Assembly (NCBI GenBank): GCA_016873905.1
Contig: VGVU01000004.1
Coordinates: forward strand, 1 to 27,033
Direction of reading: 5' to 3'
Source: Betaproteobacteria bacterium
GTDB taxonomy: Bacteria; Pseudomonadota; Gammaproteobacteria; Burkholderiales; Thiobacillaceae
DNA length: 27,033 nucleotides
Positions 23,387-27,033 of the stretch are shown here, one piece after another. Position 1 is the stretch's first letter. Each line of letters begins with the position of its first letter. The position numbers and the translations under genes were made by a program. The notes below the pieces were generated by a model. That model did not search any database, was not told the DNA's origin, and worked only from the letters and a program-made list of their open reading frames with translations.

Positions 23387-23877
23387 GCGAGGCCGAATTG
23401 GAGACGCTGGCTGCCGAGGTGGGGCGGGCTTTAAGGCAAAGGGATTGGCGGTTGGCAACCGCCGAGTCGTGCACCGGTGGCTGGATCGCGCAGGTATCGA
23501 CGGCTATTGCGGGCAGTTCGGAATGGTTTGAGCGCGGCTTTGTGACCTACAGCAATGCCGCCAAGCAGGAGATGCTGGGGGTGCGGGCCGAGACCTTGAC
23601 TCAACATGGGGCGGTCAGCGAGGCTACGGTACGGGAGATGGCGACCGGGGTATTGGCAGCGAGCCGGGCTCAGGTGGCTGTGGCCGTGTCCGGGGTGGCG
23701 GGCCCGGGTGGCGGTACGGCCGAAAAACCTGTGGGTACGGTGTGGATTGCCTGGGCTGGGCCGGCCGGCGTTGTGGCAACGCACTGTCATTTCGCCGGTG
23801 ATCGCCACGCGATTCGGGCGCAAACCGTACAGCGGGCCCTGGAAGGAATTCTGCTGCAGGTTGCCTCTGGTAGCTAA
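23377..23877 (+). CDS. pncC: Nicotinamide-nucleotide amidohydrolase (CinA C-terminal domain)
   Basis: The 166-residue protein is the stand-alone CinA C-terminal domain, deamidating NMN to nicotinate mononucleotide for NAD salvage. Marks are TAESCTGGWIAQ with the catalytic Ser, and GVAGPGGGTAEKPVGTVWIAW. The N-terminal CinA (COG1058) half is absent, as is usual beside recA in proteobacteria. It overlaps pgpA by 10 bases and is followed by a 148-bp gap before recA. Confidence 0.95.
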   Translation: MAVSEAELETLAAEVGRALRQRDWRLATAESCTGGWIAQVSTAIAGSSEWFERGFVTYSNAAKQEMLGVRAETLTQHGAVSEATVREMATGVLAASRAQVAVAVSGVAGPGGGTAEKPVGTVWIAWAGPAGVVATHCHFAGDRHAIRAQTVQRALEGILLQVASGS

Positions 23878-23900
23878 GGGCAGCTAGGGACAGCTAAGGG
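23872..23900 (+). repeat. Three short tandem copies of AGCTA(A)GGG at the pncC stop
   Basis: AGCTAAGGG (23872-23880), AGCTAGGG (23882-23889) and AGCTAAGGG (23892-23900) follow each other at 10-base steps; the first contains the pncC stop TAA. They look like slipped-strand duplication of the gene's end. No function is evident. Confidence 0.55.
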
Positions 23901-23949
23901 TCGTTGCAAGAAAGATCTGTGGGAGCATAAATCTGAATGTGTGTGCCAG

Positions 23950-23982
23950 GCTCATCGTATGAGCTTTTGGTCGTGCCATAAT
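23950..23982 (+). promoter_or_regulatory. recA promoter region with perfect palindrome
   Basis: CATAAT at 23977-23982 is a good -10, which would start transcription near 23989. The position for the -35 (about 23954-23959) lies inside the perfect palindrome GCTCAT-CGT-ATGAGC (23950-23964), followed by TTTT. No CTGT-N8-ACAG LexA site is present in the 148-bp gap. The palindrome could be a repressor operator, or a weak terminator for the pncC transcript. Confidence 0.45.
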
Positions 23983-24025
23983 GGCTGCATCAGTTTCATA
24001 AACCGTTTAAGAATTGGAGTCGGTC

Positions 24026-25038
<1,013 letters not shown>

Positions 25039-25042
<4 letters not shown>

Positions 25043-25506
25043 CCTTGTACGAACGCGCCATCGCTTGCTTGGCGCGGCGCGAATACAGCCGTGCAGAACT
25101 GGCACGCAAACTGGCGGCTCACGCTGAGGCGGCCGAGGGTGTGGATCCTGGCGAGTTGATCACTACCGTGCTGGATCGGCTGGAGGCCGAAAACCTCCTG
25201 TCCGATGTTCGCTATGCGGAGATGCTGGGCCATAGCCGCGCCGGTCGTCATGGCAGTTTGCGCCTTCGTCAGGATCTGAGGCAGGGGGGCGTTTCAGAGC
25301 AGGATTGTGCGATTCCACTGGCAGAGGCGCAGGCTAGTGATCTGGAACATTGCCGGAGCGTGTGGCAAAGGAAATTTGCCGCCCTGCCGGTTGATCTCAA
25401 GGATCGGGCGCGGCAAACGCGCTTCCTGTTGTCACGCGGCTTTCCGGGCCGGGTGGTGGCGCAGGTGCTCAAGGGCTGCGCAGATGAGGATCTGACCGGA
25501 GATTAA
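25039..25506 (+). CDS. recX: RecA regulator RecX
   Basis: The 155-residue helical protein binds the RecA filament and limits its growth. The family pattern is seen in AIACLARREYSRAELARKL, the LEAENLLSDVRYAEMLGHSRAGRHGSLRLRQDLRQ stretch split over residues 48-82, and the final RQTRFLLSRGFPGRVVAQVLK. It starts with GTG at 25039, overlapping the recA TGA (GTGA), so it is translationally coupled and kept at low level. Its TAA overlaps the stop codon of the convergent dehydrogenase gene within TTAA. Confidence 0.96.
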
Positions 25507-26696
25507 ATCCGTGCCCGGAGCAGTTCGGCGATCTCTGCATCGTCCAGGACGATGGGATTGGTCTTCATGCTGCTGCCACGGCTGTTAGCGACCAGGCGCG
25601 GGATCGCCGCTTCGTCGATATTGAAGGCGGAGAGGCGTGGCAGGGCCATCGACCGGGTCCAGGTCTCCAGGGTCGATAGCAAAGCGGCGTGCGCCTCCTG
25701 ATCGTGAAGGCTGGCGTCCTGTGTCAGCAGACGCCCCACGACGGCGTATTTTGTTAAGGCAACGCTTTCGGGCATACGGGCGCGCAGGGCAGCGATATTT
25801 ATGCGCGTGGCTTCGGCGACCAGGGTCCCGCACGCCAGGCCGTGTGAGATAGGGAAAAAGGCCCCCAAAGGCGCAGCCAGTCCATGCACGGAGCCGAGCC
25901 CAACCTGGGCCAGGGTTATGCCGGAGAGGAGGGCGGCGTAGGCCATGTTGGCACGGTGCCGGGCGGCATCCGGCGATTCCGGGTCGTTGAACCAGGGCAG
26001 CAGGCTGTCCCGAGTCCGCGTCAGGCCCTCCAGCGCCAGGGTATCGGTGAGCGGATTGGCGCGGGTGGAAACGAAGGACTCAAGCAGTTGCGTAAAGGCG
26101 TCCATGCCGTTGGCCGCGATTATGGCCGGCGGGCAGGAGGCCAGAAGATCAGGGTCGATGACAGCCCACTCGGCAATCAGTCGATCATCGCGAAAGGATT
26201 TTTTGAAGCCCCGCGGCCCGCCTTCCGAGAGCACGGCATTCTTGGTCGCCTCGGAGCCGGTGCCGGCGGTTGTGGGTACGGCGATGAAAGGGGTGCTCGG
26301 GCCTTGATAAGGAAGTTCGGGGCCCACGCCTTCGAGGTGGTCACGCACCGAGTTGCCGGGACGAAGCAGCCCGGCGATGGCCTTGGCGGCATCCAGTGCG
26401 CTGCCGCCACCAATGCCGATGACCACAGCAATGGACTGGCCTGTGTGGGCAGAAACGATGGCGTCGATCAGATCGGGACTGGGTTCGCCAGGGATGCTGA
26501 CCTGTTGCCAGGTGATCTGTCGTTGCGCGAGGCGTTCCCGCAGGGCGGGCCAGGCCGGGCAGCGATTCAGGGTCTCGGCACCGGTGACAAGGAGTGCCGT
26601 GCGGCCAAAATCGGAGGAAATATCGGCGACGCGGAGAAGCGTGCCGGGGCCAAAAATAATGCGCGGCAGGCGGCTGAGTTCAAAGGCGGTATGCAT
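25503..26696 (-). CDS. Iron-type alcohol dehydrogenase
   Basis: The 397-residue protein belongs to the group III (iron-dependent) alcohol dehydrogenases, NAD(P)-linked oxidoreductases. Marks are IIFGPGTL at 13-20, IGIGGGSALDAAKA (93-106), TTAGTGSEATKNAVL (142-156), and metal ligands D199, H271 and H285 (HGLAAPLGAFFPISHG). The fourth ligand position, His in DALTHAIE of classical members, is Q203 here (DAFTQLLE). I believe a subgroup of the family shares this Gln. The ATG at 26696 matches the family N-terminus; the frame is open to 26864 but that would run over the tRNA promoter and tRNA. GGAAA lies 5 bases upstream. Substrate unknown. It is convergent with recX, stops overlapping by 3 bases. 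Confidence 0.9.
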   Translation of the reverse strand: MHTAFELSRLPRIIFGPGTLLRVADISSDFGRTALLVTGAETLNRCPAWPALRERLAQRQITWQQVSIPGEPSPDLIDAIVSAHTGQSIAVVIGIGGGSALDAAKAIAGLLRPGNSVRDHLEGVGPELPYQGPSTPFIAVPTTAGTGSEATKNAVLSEGGPRGFKKSFRDDRLIAEWAVIDPDLLASCPPAIIAANGMDAFTQLLESFVSTRANPLTDTLALEGLTRTRDSLLPWFNDPESPDAARHRANMAYAALLSGITLAQVGLGSVHGLAAPLGAFFPISHGLACGTLVAEATRINIAALRARMPESVALTKYAVVGRLLTQDASLHDQEAHAALLSTLETWTRSMALPRLSAFNIDEAAIPRLVANSRGSSMKTNPIVLDDAEIAELLRARI

Positions 26697-26785
26697 TGCG
26701 TTTCCAATCAGTAGGTTGGGTTGGATGATACCGTTCTGGCTGGGGGTGAGCGCGCGGCCAGCAGGAAAATAATGGCGGATAGGTG

Positions 26786-26814
26786 TTGACAGTCCGTTGG
26801 GTGGTCTGCATAAT
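26786..26814 (+). promoter_or_regulatory. Strong sigma-70 promoter of tRNA-fMet
   Basis: TTGACA (26786-26791) is a perfect -35; CATAAT (26809-26814) matches five of six -10 bases; the spacer is exactly 17. Transcription would start near 26821, 7 bases before the mature tRNA. The following CTCGCTTC is a C/T-rich discriminator. This is the best promoter in the window, as expected for a stable RNA gene. Confidence 0.85.
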
Positions 26815-26827
26815 CTCGCTTCTCTGA

Positions 26828-26904
<77 letters not shown>

Positions 26905-26912
26905 GTCAGCCG

Positions 26913-27026
26913 GTTCTTTAAAAACAAGCGCAGCCTTAAATGAGGTGTGGGCATTAGGTCTGGTGGAGTATTTGAAGGTTTATTCCTGAAGAATGCGAAG
27001 CGAAGAGATATACCTAATGCTTACAC
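26913..27026 (+). other. Probable rRNA-operon leader: boxA-like site and long stem-loop
   Basis: GTTCTTTAAAAA at 26913-26924 resembles boxA, the NusB/S10 recognition site of rRNA leaders. After CAGCC and GTGTGGGC, which I recall from betaproteobacterial 16S leaders, a 15-bp stem can form between 26945-26959 and 27012-27026 (13 Watson-Crick and two G-U pairs, extendable by two), enclosing 52 bases. Such stems are typical RNase III sites. 16S rRNA itself is not in the window. It might instead be the leader of another stable RNA. Confidence 0.5.
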
Positions 27027-27033
27027 TTAGAAG

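Noticed and set aside
23931..23951. LexA-like site (CTG...CAG) upstream of recA
   Set aside because: The CTG and CAG are 11 bases apart and lack the T and A of CTGT/ACAG, so it does not fit the consensus.

Overview
The window is a high-GC proteobacterial chromosome segment, most likely from a betaproteobacterium and plausibly a chemolithoautotroph. The taxonomic hint comes from the block glyA-nrdR-ribD-ribE-ribB(X)-ribH-nusB-thiL-pgpA-pncC-recA-recX, from the degenerate RibBX-type protein, and from an rRNA-leader-like sequence at the right edge. The lifestyle hint comes from two SulP anion transporters, each divergently paired with a carbonic anhydrase gene. Both are inferences; no 16S or Calvin-cycle gene is visible.

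Layout. Positions 28-331 hold the relic of an MFS transporter: its first ~70 codons are joined out of frame to its last ~28. A SulP-STAS-USP-USP fusion (444-3038, minus) lies divergent to a beta-carbonic-anhydrase-like gene (3124-4170, plus). From 15092 down to 4202 runs a minus-strand block of eight genes: SulP-STAS with a large extracytoplasmic insertion, sensor histidine kinase, TSUP permease, a two-TM protein of unknown function, a PEP-synthase-like dikinase whose PEP/pyruvate barrel is replaced by an unrecognised domain, a receiver-only response regulator, a CBS-pair protein and a divergent DASS/SLC13 transporter. Most neighbours overlap or sit within about 50 bp; the one larger gap (99 bp, before the CBS gene) holds two adjacent 13-bp palindromes. 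Divergent from the head of this block is a gamma-carbonic anhydrase (15286-15846), then a DUF486 membrane protein.

From 16338 to 25506 the plus strand carries housekeeping genes: serine hydroxymethyltransferase, NrdR, the riboflavin genes, NusB, ThiL, PgpA, PncC, RecA and RecX, tightly packed and often overlapping. A hairpin terminator follows ribD and a weak promoter candidate precedes ribE. Upstream of recA there is no canonical CTGT-N8-ACAG LexA box, but a perfect 6-3-6 palindrome sits where the -35 should be. An iron-type alcohol dehydrogenase (25503-26696, minus) converges on recX. The window ends with a strong promoter, tRNA-fMet, a boxA-like sequence and a long stem-loop that looks like the leader of an rRNA operon.

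Working model for the accessory block (inference): a two-component, dikinase-linked anion transport system. The Cache-domain kinase would sense an extracytoplasmic ligand, the single-domain receiver would pass the signal to a partner, and the SulP, TSUP and DASS carriers would move bicarbonate, sulfate/sulfite or small carboxylates. The flanking carbonic anhydrases suggest inorganic carbon as one substrate. The dikinase-like protein with an unknown phosphoryl acceptor, beside the unrecognised two-TM protein, is the most novel part.
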